A stretch of DNA of 64,000 bases, from contig JADHZB010001199.1 in assembly GCA_015657535.1 (NCBI GenBank), positions 2,102 through 66,101 on the forward strand. The letters run 5' to 3'. Below are positions 25,850 through 38,000 of the stretch, one piece after another (positions within the stretch are counted from its first letter, which is position 1; each line of letters starts with the position of its first letter). The position numbers and the translations under genes are program-made. A model generated the notes under the pieces. The model was given only the letters and a program-made list of their open reading frames with translations. It had not been told where the DNA came from and ran no database searches. The stretch comes from Nephromyces sp. MM_2019 (Eukaryota > Apicomplexa > Aconoidasida > Nephromycida).

Positions 25850-28800
25850 ATGCGAGTACCCCCCTAAAGTTTTTGTTATCTCTCAACTTTATTTCTAAGA
25901 AGGTTCTTCTCTTTGGGTTGAAAGTGACAAATCTCTGGACGAGTCTACGGCTTGAAAACTGTTGTGGGCGGCCGTGTGAAGACGAGAAATTAATTAACAT
26001 CTGTACTGGCTTTTATATCACGCACTTGACCAGGACCGAGAATGTTGATGAGCCATATAACCTCAAAACAACAGCCTCTTCATTGTTTGTCGTTGCCAAA
26101 GGTATTGTCATCCGACGGAGCTGGAAAAGCGAATCGAGCAGTGGTTGCTATCGTGCAAAAGTACCTGCCACAGGGAGATAGTGCCACCTGAATTTGCTTG
26201 GAGTAGTAATCTTCCACTGACCCCTTCGCTGCCTAAGGTCTCGTTCAGGTATGTCCAAAAATTAGCCTATCCCATTATTTTGATCCTGCAGTGAAACAGG
26301 ATTGTGCTCATGTGAAGAGACTACGCATGCGAACTTAAAGTGTACAATGTGTGGTACGCACTATCAGTTGTGCCTACTGTATATCGGACTGTGTATGTGT
26401 AGGAAGAGGGCCACCTAGTTTGTGTACTATGCACCGTACTAACATTACAAGGTAATTGAATAGCAAGGTTACAGATGGTAGAGCTTTGCCACCTGAGTAT
26501 GCATTGAGCACTGTGGAGTTGCACGAGTTCCTTTTGTGATGGCCTCAAATAGAAAATATATTCCCTGAATACTTTTAATCAACTTTCATGGCTGCTATGG
26601 TGCTCGTTCAAATGTCAAGCTTTTTTTGTGACTAGGGCAAGCGAGATGTGGCAGCGATTTCGTTCCAGTCAGCAACATAGACAACAGGTGTCCTTTTTGA
26701 CTGAGAATACCTGAAGTTCAGGTATCCCAATAAGTAGGCGATAAAATAGGGATAACTTTAATGGCACCACGCTAATTCAGTAACTATCAACTCTTTTATC
26801 CATTTGTGTGTTCATTGCGAATTTAGGCAAATTTACACGTGAAATCTAGAATTTCACAGACAGGGCTTCGCTATTTAGATTCACTTAGGCGGTTGGAAAC
26901 ATGCCGTGGCATCATTGGCATTGAGCTGTAGTAATCTACTCGACCCTTGGGCACTTCATGAACTTCATTGATGCTTGGCTTCATTCTCTAAGAAAAATCA
27001 ATACTTACTTTAGAACAGCTCCTATGCAGTTACCGGATTCTTCGCCGCAAAAGGTATACTGAAAAGATGCTCAGTGACTTCAGGGTGTCTGATGCACGGT
27101 GAACTAAGTGTTATCCCCATAAGCTGGCATCTAATTACACTATGTTATATTCATCAAAAATGAATTTTTCGCTAGTTTCACCTTTTATTTTTGAGTAAAC
27201 TATTTGCCAACCTACAAGAGTACCCCATTAATATCCAGAATTTCTACTTAAACGTCGTGACTCATTCAAAATCTGCGAGCTTCTAAGAGAGACACAGTGT
27301 TATCATATATCATAGTTTCTAAGATGCTTATTACTAGAAGAAATTTTGATTTCCCTTTGTCTTGGACTTCTAGCTTCCTACCCTGGTGTTTACGTGATAT
27401 AAACAAGCTAATCATATTTCATATTGTCGCTGTCACGATATAGTTCTTTGGGCTTTACACTAATGAATTGAATTCATGCTCATCAATAGGTTTACTTGCC
27501 GAGGTCCAAGGGTAATTTCTTTTGCGTAAAACCTAATACATAGAATGTCGTGCATGGATTCCATGTACCTTGCCTCTCTCATATTCATGTCATTGAAAAA
27601 TAGTTGCATTACTTTTGTGTACTTTCACAGCGACGTTGAAACAAAGTCCTTACGGGGATACTAGCATCGAAGCTCTCACTGATTAACTTAGGGTGTATGC
27701 TCGTGCCAAAACTCTGAACTTGTCCTGCATTTGCTGTTGTATTAATGCCTTGAGAAATAAAAGCTGATCAGGCTTCGGAAAAATGTGTTGCAGCAGATTG
27801 TACATACCAGGCATACATAACAAAAGAATGTACGGTTACCCTGCAGCTCCCACGATTTGTTTAAAAAGAAATGGTGAGCAACGATTTGGTATATTCTGAG
27901 AGGCACTACCGAGCATTGCTTATGGGGTTAAAAGCTTCCTGCCAGTTTAAAGGATACGCGGGGTAGCAAGCAGATGTATTTTCTGGCAGCATAGTTGGGT
28001 TGATACTTGCAAGCATTTCGGGTTGCTGCATGATGCATTCTTGTATATAAAAAGGGCGCACTTCTACTTTTTATCTGCCATGCAATTCATAAAAATATTA
28101 CGAACTCATAATTAGGTTATTTGTCAATCCCCTTTGAACAAGATATTTCCCAAGCGGACATAGACCTCTGGACGTGCAGCTCAACTACTCCTTTACGTTT
28201 CCGTTCTGTTGCGATCTTGATATTACGGCTTGAATATTATTCTCAATTCATGCACTATAAGTCGAATTTTCCTCATAGCACTTCAAAAGCACTGTGTTGT
28301 CATTGGCATGAAAACCATTGCTAGATATTGCTAACTTCAGCACAATTTTCACTCTTTAGAGCTTTAGTGCATATAAACGGTATCTGATTACATCTGAAGG
28401 CATCGACAGATGGTGTTTTTCCATTGAAAAAGTTTAATCTTTTATTACTATTTGAGTCTTAAAAATGTCGTGCTTGTCGCTTAAATATTGGGATGTTACA
28501 ATTGCATGTACAACTAGTTCCTTAATCTTGCAGGGACCCCTTATAACTTTGGTCAAAAAATTTTATTTGAGGTGCCTATTACGATATTTTCTGCCGCGAG
28601 CCGACGCGGTACAAATCACTGCTTTGATAGTTAATGGACAGCCTTTTTCATACCTTCGGTAATAGCACTTTCATGAAAGGACACTCAACCTGCTTCACAA
28701 CATTGCTTCGCCGCTAGAATCACAAGATTTTATTTTCAATGCTGATCACACGGATTCTGCTGTTAATATCAACAAATTATCCTAACATCACTCTCTATAA

Positions 28801-31800
28801 ATCCATATAATCTTCTGATTGCTGGGTTACACCAATGTGTTGCCTGAGGGATGTCATTGGTACCAGCCTTCTTTGAGTGGTCTAAAGATACCTGTTTGCA
28901 CCGCTGCGCGGCGTATCGAAATGCGTGTAGCGCGGCTTTATGTACCACGAAGCAATGATCATTTAATGAATCCATGTTTATACGCTCTCTATTCTCAGAG
29001 CAACTACTTATGGTCTCACAATCCTTGGGGCCAATTCATGGTAACTTGCTATTCTAGTCGCAGGCAAGGCTCTGCAAGCCTTGCTGCCTGCCTAAACGGA
29101 TACATGCTGCAGGTTTGTTACTACGGTGATCACGGGCTACGGCGCTACAGACATTAATAAGGACACTTTATACATTGTATTTAATCGCACAGGACTGAAA
29201 GAAATCTATTCTTGCACCGATTTCCTTGTTACCCAGACGTTCAGCTTGTCCACTCTTAGAAATTTATATATAGGTCCATAATCGGAATCTGTCACCCCTC
29301 AATTTTTGAATGATCCATAAATAGCCTTAATTCGTCAATTGCGCCCTTGGCATATTCCATTCACCTTTCTTACGAGATTGTATCCTGTCTACTCTATGTC
29401 GTTGACCCATAAATATTAACCTCCGTTTACAAAGCTACCTATATGTTGTTGGGCCTGTAATCACACATCTGTTGGAAGACTAAATGATGCCGGTTGCGAA
29501 AGCAAATGAAGCAGCGTGTTGCCCAGATTTGCTACACGAATATTTCGCAGCTCTCAGCAAGATTAGCGAGTTACTTCTCCGTCTGAAGTGCCTGCTCTCC
29601 CTGACTGCAGTGTCATGCAGCGACCTCATCCTCGTTGCTGCTTGAGCGCTGGCTCGTAATAGGTAAGGGGTACGTATCGCAAATGCGGAATGATGAAACC
29701 CCACTAGAAATGAAATGATCCTACTTCAGGATTTACCCTGCGGTTTCGAACTGCAGCAAATGTATAATTACCTACGCTCTTGAATATCAGGTAAAAGCAT
29801 TTATAAGTGCGAATTTTACGTATCATCGCAAAGTATCTGCCCAATCGCTGTTCTACCCATTACTATGACAAGGCGCGAATAGGCCTCAGTTGTTCTAATA
29901 CAATATCCATTGATCTAGATATTTAAGATCATTTTCTGAAAATACTGGCTGAGCTGCTTTAAATCGACTACACATGGCTGGAACAAACAAGGGAAATTTT
30001 TTTTCCACATTTTCAGTGTAACCTAGGCTAAAGCAAGCATAGTAGCCCGAAAAACCAGTGGCATTGTTGAAAGTGCTGCAACTTATTTTCACTTCCCAGC
30101 ATATAAGCATTGACGCAGTGCACTGCTATGCATTTCATGCTTGTACATGTGGATGAAGGTATGCGATACCCCTGGTAAAACGTGACATACGGGTATAGAA
30201 GTTACCGTCTTAACATAATTAACTTTTTATTTTATGCATGTGGCCCTCAGCTATTGCAGTATATGTGATGAATACGTGTCAAGGTAGAATACGCATGAGG
30301 CCGAAGTAATTTGTTTCCCGCTTAGTGGAAAGGAAGAAAGTAATTAGATGAAACTGAGCGTGCGCAGCCGAATGGGTGATATGAACTCAAACAGAATGTG
30401 AGGTTGCTTATTCCTGGCTCAGCATATTCATTGGTGATGTGTGTACGCTCAAGTTTGTTAATGAAGGAAATATTAGGACGCATGAAAACCCCAGCAGATC
30501 ATATTAAGCAGGGTTCAAGGGTCGTGCAAAGTATAGGCAGACGATACAGGCTGCTGCTTAGAGTTTTTTGCTCACACTGCAGACACTCTCAGAACCTAGG
30601 GTAGCGTTGGCTACGATGAAATAGTAAACAGTAGTCTACCGAAACTGGCCAGCATGTGCTGGTAACTTTAAAATTGTAGCTGTCGTTATAAAACGAACGA
30701 GATGCTGCACATGTGCTTATGCCATGAAAATGTAGGGGTATCAGCTTGACGGGAAGTGTCAGTAAGCTAGGGAGCATGCACATCCCATAAAATGACGCAG
30801 ATATGCTTAGATTATCTGCTTCCCATGCTTGCGGCTACCTGGTGGCAGCCTGTACAGAAATATTGGTACATGTGACAAACATAAGCTCACTTGAAAACTG
30901 CGTGCCTTTTAGAGACACGTCCGCAACCTTCGAATTTGCAACTGCTGGAGAACTTATTTCTAGTGTCCTGCCATCTAGAGACACTTGGAGCACGCTCACA
31001 AGCGAAGTCTTTTGAACGGTCTGCAGCGCCGAAACCGGTAATTGCCAAGAGACAATAGCTTTCACGATTTTTTGGCGTTGCAAGTGCCCCAGACAACTCT
31101 AATATTACAGCAATAGTCGTTAATATCGTTTTTTGTTCTGTTGATGCCTAGCGATGACGTTAATACCCGGTTGCAACAGGAATCTTACAGGATGCAAGCA
31201 TCATACATAGACTTCGCGAAGAAGCCTACTAAGCATGAAACGAGAACATCTCGCTCCTTCAGTGTTCGCTGAAAGCCGCTAGACCTCTCTGACTGTTGTT
31301 AGCGTATCCAGCGGTATGACTCGAGGCCTGATCTGACCAATTCTTGCAGATATATAGAGCGCAATATCGCTAATCGAAAAAAAACTAAAGCTAGCAGGTA
31401 AACATAAATTCAGCACAGGCGCGCCTTCTTAATCTTTAGTGATAAACATATAGATTATGACCCGCGTGATTCACGAAATTCTAGTAAACTTCGAATTAAT
31501 GATATATTTCTAGGCACAAGTTTTTCAAGGGAGACTGAATTTACGCATTATGCTGTAGCTACACCTCATAGACGGGCCACCTTTAATTTTATGCACGTGC
31601 AGCACTCCATCTACCAAATATTCAAAATATAAATCTGGAAAGATTTTATGGCATTCCGCCTAAGCTGATATCAAGACAAGGAGTCAAAACTTCGCCCTCC
31701 TAGACAAAGCATTCTCAGCACTACTAGAACCCCGTAAAATTCGAAGCAGTGGAGTAAAGCTAAAAAGTGGGGCAACTACTGTAACGAAACGAAATTGCGT

Positions 31801-32150
31801 GCGAATTCTGTAGAAGCAATACATTTACCATAAAATTAAGCACAGCAGAATATAAAAATGCATTCAATGTTCCTAATGAAAAACAAAATAGTAAGATCAA
31901 AAAACCACACCTATGTTGCCATCATTATGCAAACTAGCTTGGGAGCAGGCAGTAACATGGATGTTGATATTGTGCAACAGCAGCGATGGGTAGCCTGAAG
32001 TAGCTTCCTGTTTTCACCACTTCAGAACCTCTATGTTTTTCAGCAACTAGCTATGCCAATCTATTCTTCCTGAGCTTACTCCGATGACGCAAAACAAGCG
32101 CTTCCTATTTAGCCGCAGCAAATCTGCACTTATCGATAAAAGCTGCAACG
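25850..32150. other. Long gene-free, balanced-composition stretch
   Basis: The region has little strand skew and more G+C than the intron-rich blocks. The longest open frames are about 112 codons (25843-26181 and 28819-29157, plus strand), with overlapping frames on the other strand and no recognisable domain. The left end must hold the promoter and 5' untranslated region of the rhomboid gene, which reads leftward. The right end holds the upstream region of the plus-strand gene at 32190. An imperfect inverted repeat (GCAGGCAAGGCT...AGCCTTGCTGCCTGC) lies near 29061-29092. Nothing else stands out. Confidence 0.5.
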
Positions 32151-32189
32151 TAATATCATTCAAATTGTCAACAATATATTCTCCTTAGG

Positions 32190-33641
32190 ATGAAGCAATC
32201 TTCCGGGGCATACGGGGCTTTCAAAAAAACTGAGGTGGAGTATAACGCAGGCCATCGGATGAGGGTCGCTGTTCGATCAGTGCCAATGTCTGCGGTGCTC
32301 TATAACACACAAAGCACTAAGCTCCAGCAGCAGCTGAACACACAGATTAATCAAAGTTACGATATCTGGGACAGCACAGCGGCTCCAAATGGCTTGTTTG
32401 ACAAGCAGCTTCCTAGGTTTAGCATAAACCAAAAACCTACGTTACGACACTTTATGAGAGCCTCTTCCAGAAGTAGTCACATGATGAAAAATTCAGTTCC
32501 ACATCACAACACCGTTTCACATCAATCCCGTGGCGTGGGCAGAAAATTCCTTACTTTTACCAGCCCACCGTGGTGCTATACAGAAGACGCACATCATTTT
32601 TGGCGAAACAAGCAGTTCATTAGGGAAAAAACTTACCTGGAGAGGACAAAGAATGTCCACATACCATTAACGTCTCATCCTAATTTTTTTCGAGCCAAGC
32701 AGGTACTACTGCCCACATTTCCTGATACCCAATATGACTTTACAGCTGAAGATGTCTCCGATATTTCACCCTACCAGCAACACACATTGGGAGTCCCATA
32801 TGACACTCCAAGCAGCTGCATATCACCCTTAGAAATCGGCGTATCCAACGGCAGTGAAGTGATCATACAAAGTGCCTTGGCACAACATTCACACGATAGT
32901 AATGGAAACTGGAGAATACAAAGTGAAGGAAGGGGCGGCTTTGAAACTGGTTCAAGGCTCCCTTGCGGCAATGCCACCGGTTTCCTGAACAATCAACCAC
33001 ATTTTAAGAGACAAAAACTCCCGCCTCAGATAGTCCAGGAAAGAAAGCTCCAGGAAAGAAAGTACCATCAAGAGAATCGCACTTCTGCAAGGTATAGAGG
33101 TGAGTATCAAAAACCTGATCAACGATTACTTGGTCAGCAGGAATCAGTGACGCATATCCCGCATGGCATCACAAAACTAAATCACAAGGTACGCAGCGAA
33201 GGAACAGGAAAGAGTGGCAACATAATACGACAAAAATTTACCCTTGCGCCCAAGCATCTCTCAGCAACTACTAAATCCAGCAATTATAACCATGGAACTA
33301 AACTTAACGGTATCCTAGATCTCCACGGTACTACGCCGTTAGAGACTAAGGCTGCAGCAGGATCTTTCAGGCTATCCGCTAAGAATTTCACTTCGAATGA
33401 CCTACAAACATCACTTTACGAGGGAAGTCTGCAAGACGTGGCTATATCTTTGGAAATGAGTACTAAGCAGGGGAAGCAAAGTAACAAAAGTGACCCAACT
33501 CTTGGCAACTCCATTGAGGAGCTAACTGACAACCTGGTGGAAACCATAGCGAAATCCAGAGAACTTGAAGAGAAAGCTGAAATGGAACTCAAGAGAGTAA
33601 CTTTAAGTCCAGACTGTACTGGTACAATCACAATAGAGTGA
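32190..33641 (+). CDS. Uncharacterised 483-residue protein, single exon
   Basis: One uninterrupted frame runs from ATG at 32190 to TGA. An in-frame TAA about 40 bases upstream supports this start. The protein is basic and polar, rich in Ser, Gln, Asn and His, with no signal peptide or membrane segment. Small internal repeats occur (VQERKLQERKYHQE). The C-terminus (NSIEELTDNLVETIAKSREL and on) is a likely coiled coil at about residues 440-475. I do not recognise any family. The composition suggests a largely disordered, perhaps cytoskeletal or nuclear protein, but that is a guess. It is the only clear plus-strand gene in the right two thirds of the window. It lies tail-to-tail with the RCC1-repeat gene, whose stop is at 35017. 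Confidence 0.75.
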   Translation: MKQSSGAYGAFKKTEVEYNAGHRMRVAVRSVPMSAVLYNTQSTKLQQQLNTQINQSYDIWDSTAAPNGLFDKQLPRFSINQKPTLRHFMRASSRSSHMMKNSVPHHNTVSHQSRGVGRKFLTFTSPPWCYTEDAHHFWRNKQFIREKTYLERTKNVHIPLTSHPNFFRAKQVLLPTFPDTQYDFTAEDVSDISPYQQHTLGVPYDTPSSCISPLEIGVSNGSEVIIQSALAQHSHDSNGNWRIQSEGRGGFETGSRLPCGNATGFLNNQPHFKRQKLPPQIVQERKLQERKYHQENRTSARYRGEYQKPDQRLLGQQESVTHIPHGITKLNHKVRSEGTGKSGNIIRQKFTLAPKHLSATTKSSNYNHGTKLNGILDLHGTTPLETKAAAGSFRLSAKNFTSNDLQTSLYEGSLQDVAISLEMSTKQGKQSNKSDPTLGNSIEELTDNLVETIAKSRELEEKAEMELKRVTLSPDCTGTITIE

Positions 33642-35016
33642 AGCCTAAAAAATGCGTGGATATCAACCGAGCGTAAAAGCAGCTGCGTGCCGCGGTTGAC
33701 TAGCAAAGAAATGATTACTAGTTCATTACAACTTACGCCATAAATTTCTGAGAGCTGCAACAGTAACTCGAGAGATACAGTAGCGAGAGACTACAGCAGC
33801 GAAGTACGATCAACTCACATAGAGAGTGAGATGCCAACAAATTACCAAGCAGCCTCATTTTACTAAAATGATCAATTATATTTTTACTGGCCTCGATTAT
33901 TTTTGTCAGCCATAGCTTAGTTTACAATTAAAACTGCAAATCAAAAGGTTAAGAGCCGCGGTTTAGTCACACCAAAAATCCCTAAAATATTTGAATAGGA
34001 AAGATGAGGGAGGCAAGATCTGTATCAAAAATCTTCCCTTTCCGTCTCATGAGACATAAATTTTCAAAAACATCATATAAATAATTTAGTGGCGCAGCAG
34101 TGAAAACCACAATTAAACTGACATACAAGAAGCTTCAAAGCTTACAATATGAATCCTAAAATATACAAGCGCTGAAACAAAAAATACCCGCATTTCAGCA
34201 AAAATTATAAGGCAGTATATTCAAAGTTCAAAATACGCGCGATAGTTCCTTAAAGAATGCATCCCGGAAAGAAGTAGAAGAAACGCAAATTATTAAACAG
34301 CTCAATAGCAAAAAGCCATTGAAGTATTATTAGTTTCATTGCCATGGCTGCATGACTATTGCTATAACTAATCTCATTACATAAAAGGCACAGCTGTTCA
34401 CTAGCATACCACAGTGACGAGGAAGTAGCCCAAAAAACTCTCCACACTAAAGGCACAGTGTAGGGCTGGTATGCAAGGTTCCTGTTATAGTAGCTATCCA
34501 AGGCAGGGTGAAAGCCGTCGAGCGATTAAGGGATGCAACAAAAAAGTGGATTCCCTTCGCTAACAAGAAAGCTAATAGCTACAGACGACAATCCATCCAA
34601 AACACAAAGGTAGCAGTACCTGAACATCTTCATACGTGCGCATATTCAAAGTGGCTATTCCTTTAGCTTCTAACCTTTTCTAAAGAAGGACTGAAAGAAA
34701 AAAATTATCGTTGCAATTCGCTTTATCGAATACAAGTAAAGTCACAGAAATACATTCCTCACAACAAAAAAATGCCTTTCAGCAGAAACTCAGAAGAAGG
34801 GCTCGTTCTACAGTCTAAAGCAGACTGTAGAAATCAGTTTGCTAGACTATTCTTGCTAAATATACACAAAGGATAAACATTTGAAAAAACACATACAAAG
34901 ATTAATATATTTTCTGGCAATACCCTTGTTGCATGCAATATATCTTCATTGGGATGAGCATATATAAAGATAAATATATATTTTCCTGCAAGACCTTTCT
35001 TGCCTGCGATATGTCT
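33642..35016. other. Convergent intergenic stretch
   Basis: This is the gap between the stop of the plus-strand orphan and the stop of the minus-strand RCC1 gene. It is A-rich on the plus strand, as in the RCC1 introns, and probably contains the RCC1 3' untranslated region. Small frames, including 34250-34501 (-), show no domain. A degenerate direct repeat lies at 34897-35019. Confidence 0.5.
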
Positions 35017-35019
35017 TCA
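34897..35019. repeat. Degenerate direct repeat, two copies of about 53 bases
   Basis: About 34897-34948 and 34966-35019 are related by eye: both run from aaagat(t/a)aatata through a tttctgg/ttcctgc block to tatcttca/tgtcttca. The second copy runs into the last codons and stop of the RCC1-repeat gene, so the duplication copied or created the coding end of that gene. Confidence 0.6.
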
Positions 35020-38000
35020 AAAAATTTTATCAACTTTTTTTCGAGAAGCTATTAAAGCTGATGTTTCTACTTCCTGAGATATGGCGAGGTTATGATTCCC
35101 ACCACAAGCTACTTGAATAACTTTTTTTCCTGCAAGTCTGAAATATTCTACTTCTAATGGTAAACTGCAGCTAGCAATAGGGCTCTCGACATATCCTGCA
35201 CGTCCCAGCTGACCATCTCGGCCTCGGCCAAACATAAAAAGCTTGCCATTATCGGCAATTACTGCGGTATGGCCACCGCCACAACATATTTTGTCAATCC
35301 TGCAGCAGCAAAAAACAAAAATTATGATGCCACCAAAATTTATACTGGAAAGTGATCCCTGACTGCTTCGAAGGTCTTCAATAGCTTAGAACTAGCGGTT
35401 TGTGTATAAAACTTAACCACTTTACACTCTTCACTTCCCCCTTTAAATGGCAATCCATATCTAAATTCCAGATACCCACATTTTATCAAAATGGTAAATA
35501 CGCATGGATATTCTATTTTTATACTAGAAAAAAGACAAAAAATGTTTCAAACATACCTATAGCCTCGCAACGCTTCTACTATCCTTGGAGCATATGTATC
35601 ACTGAGGACACCGTGACCGCACTGCCCATAAACTCTGAAAATAAAAAAAAACGAAGTTCAAAACAGGCATCTACCACCTGCAACAGGTACGCATCAGTGG
35701 CAATTTCTTGTGATAAGCAGCCATATAAAAAGGTTGTCACACACATGAGCAAAGAGACCCCCAGGAGAATAATACAATGACAAAAAAATACCCCAGCTAG
35801 TTACCAGTGAGCTCGACATGAGAGGAAGTAGCTATTGAATAATGCTAGCAAGTAATTAAAAAAAAAAATGTAACTCTAAATAGGGGAAAAATTCAACTTT
35901 AAATATATCGAAAAGCATTCAAATTCCTCAATTAAGCGAGAGCACAGCAGTCAACACCAGAACCAGCATACAAATAGATCAAGACAAGTCAAAGTACGCA
36001 AAAAAACAAAAGCGGAATTATATAAATTGCCACAACGCAGGCTCCATATATTATACTAGTACAGAAAATATATGAAGCGCTGCATGCAAATAAACAGCAT
36101 GCAGCATATTAAGCCCTGATAGCAAGCATGTACACTAATATATTTTACCCGGAACATCTTCCTAATCAAAAAAATATAAAAAATATTTTAAACATCCAAC
36201 CAAACATAGTATAGCGACTTTAACAAAGACTGAGTTCATGCTATCGAGCAAAAACAATGATAGCAAGACTTGACAGGATCAAAGTCGGCGAAAAAATCTT
36301 CAAAAAATACAAAAAGTGGCCGAACCAATAGCCCCAAGTCAAAACTTCGCCTCTATCCGTGATGGCCCCTAAATGATAGGAGCCGCAGGAAAAATCCTTC
36401 ACTCGGCTAGAAGAGATTGATTTCATCAATTTAGGAAAGGCAACAGATCTGGACTGCTTCCCGTGCCCAAGCTGCCCGAAGTCATCAAGACCCCTGCAGA
36501 AAAAATGTGAAAATTTGAAGATACAAGCACAGCGCATAGAATTAGAGTGGAAGAGATATACATATATACACATGTAGATTAGATTGGACTAGACTGGAGA
36601 GATTGGATAGATTGGATAAACTAGGGAGGGTAGATTGGATAGATTAGATTATATAGCCTAGATCAGATTACATAGATTTTGATATATACATTTATACAGA
36701 GAGAGAGCCTGAGCTGTGCAAATAAAGCATTGACATCATGGACACACATGGGGATATAAACTAGCAACTTTCGCTCACTCGGCTTACTCAGCAAGAAGCT
36801 ATACCGTAGTAGTTTAGCTTGAAAAAAAAAATTTTTTAGCGCTCAAGCTATTCTAAAAGAGACGTACTTCCACCCCGTCACTCAAGTGACGAAAAGGAGG
36901 GTTGCACATCAACCCAACACACTCGTTTGAAACTTTGACTCCTGTAATAGTTCTTCAATGCGTGAAAACAAACAAAGGTTCTTGGCATTATTATAATCAC
37001 AATACACGAGGAACATGCAACTAAGGATTAACACAAAGAGTAGTGAAAAAAAGACGAGCACACACACAAGCTACCATAGTAACAAAGACGTTCGGATATA
37101 CCGATGACTATATGCTGTGCAAAAAGTAAACTGAAGAGAAAAGAAGCATAAAAAACACCAGAGAGACGAATTCACTCCTGGCTTTAACTATAAAATTAAA
37201 TTACTATGCATCATCAATGAACTCATTTTTGATAGGAAGTCATCGCAAAAACGTAAGTGAATACCATGTGTAAAGCTGCCCTTCCACAGTCAGTGCAGCA
37301 GCAAACATATCACCGCATTCAATCTTGACGATCTTCTCATTGACCTCCGAAGTGTTGACCTTCTTAGGAATCTAACTTTCTAAGGGGGGCTCCTCTACAA
37401 AATAGACGTGCAAATATGTGTGTGCGTGTGCTTGCGTGTATGTGGGCGTATGCGCATATTTGCGTGCGTGCGCATGTGATTATATGTGTTTCTGCATATG
37501 CGTGTGTGATTATATGTGTTTGTGCGTGTGTCTGTGTATGATTATAGGTGTTTGTGCGTGTGTGAATCTCATGACTACATGTGTGTGCGTATGTGTGCAT
37601 CTCATGATTAGATGTGTGTGTTTGTGTGCATCTCATAATTATATGTGCGTGTGATTATCTGTGTTTTGTATGATTATGCGTTTGTGCGACAAAAATATAG
37701 CAACATATCCTGTAAACACTAATTCTTCAACTACAAAAATTATGAAAAAAAGAAACTTCACACACTGAGAAAAAACTTTCCAAGTTGTTAAAGTATAACA
37801 GCATGAAGATGAAACCACCAAGCAATAGAAGCAGAGGCACATTCAAATAGCAAAGCCTAAATCTAAGCAATAGCAGCGATAAAAACATGTTCTCGATAAC
37901 CTACCACAGGAAAAGAAAATAAAAACAAAGAAAGAATGGCACCTCAATAAAGAGCGAACAGAATAAATCATTTGGCAAACGCATTCAACTGAATATACCA

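Noticed and set aside
25843..26181. Plus-strand frame of 112 codons
   Set aside because: It overlaps the promoter side of the rhomboid gene, has no domain and is overlapped by an equally long frame on the other strand.
28819..29157. Plus-strand frame of 112 codons
   Set aside because: No recognisable family, an internal inverted repeat, overlapping opposite frames and no splice context; it looks like chance in GC-richer DNA.
37364..37654. Open frames of 78-90 codons on both strands
   Set aside because: They are translations of a TG/CA microsatellite.
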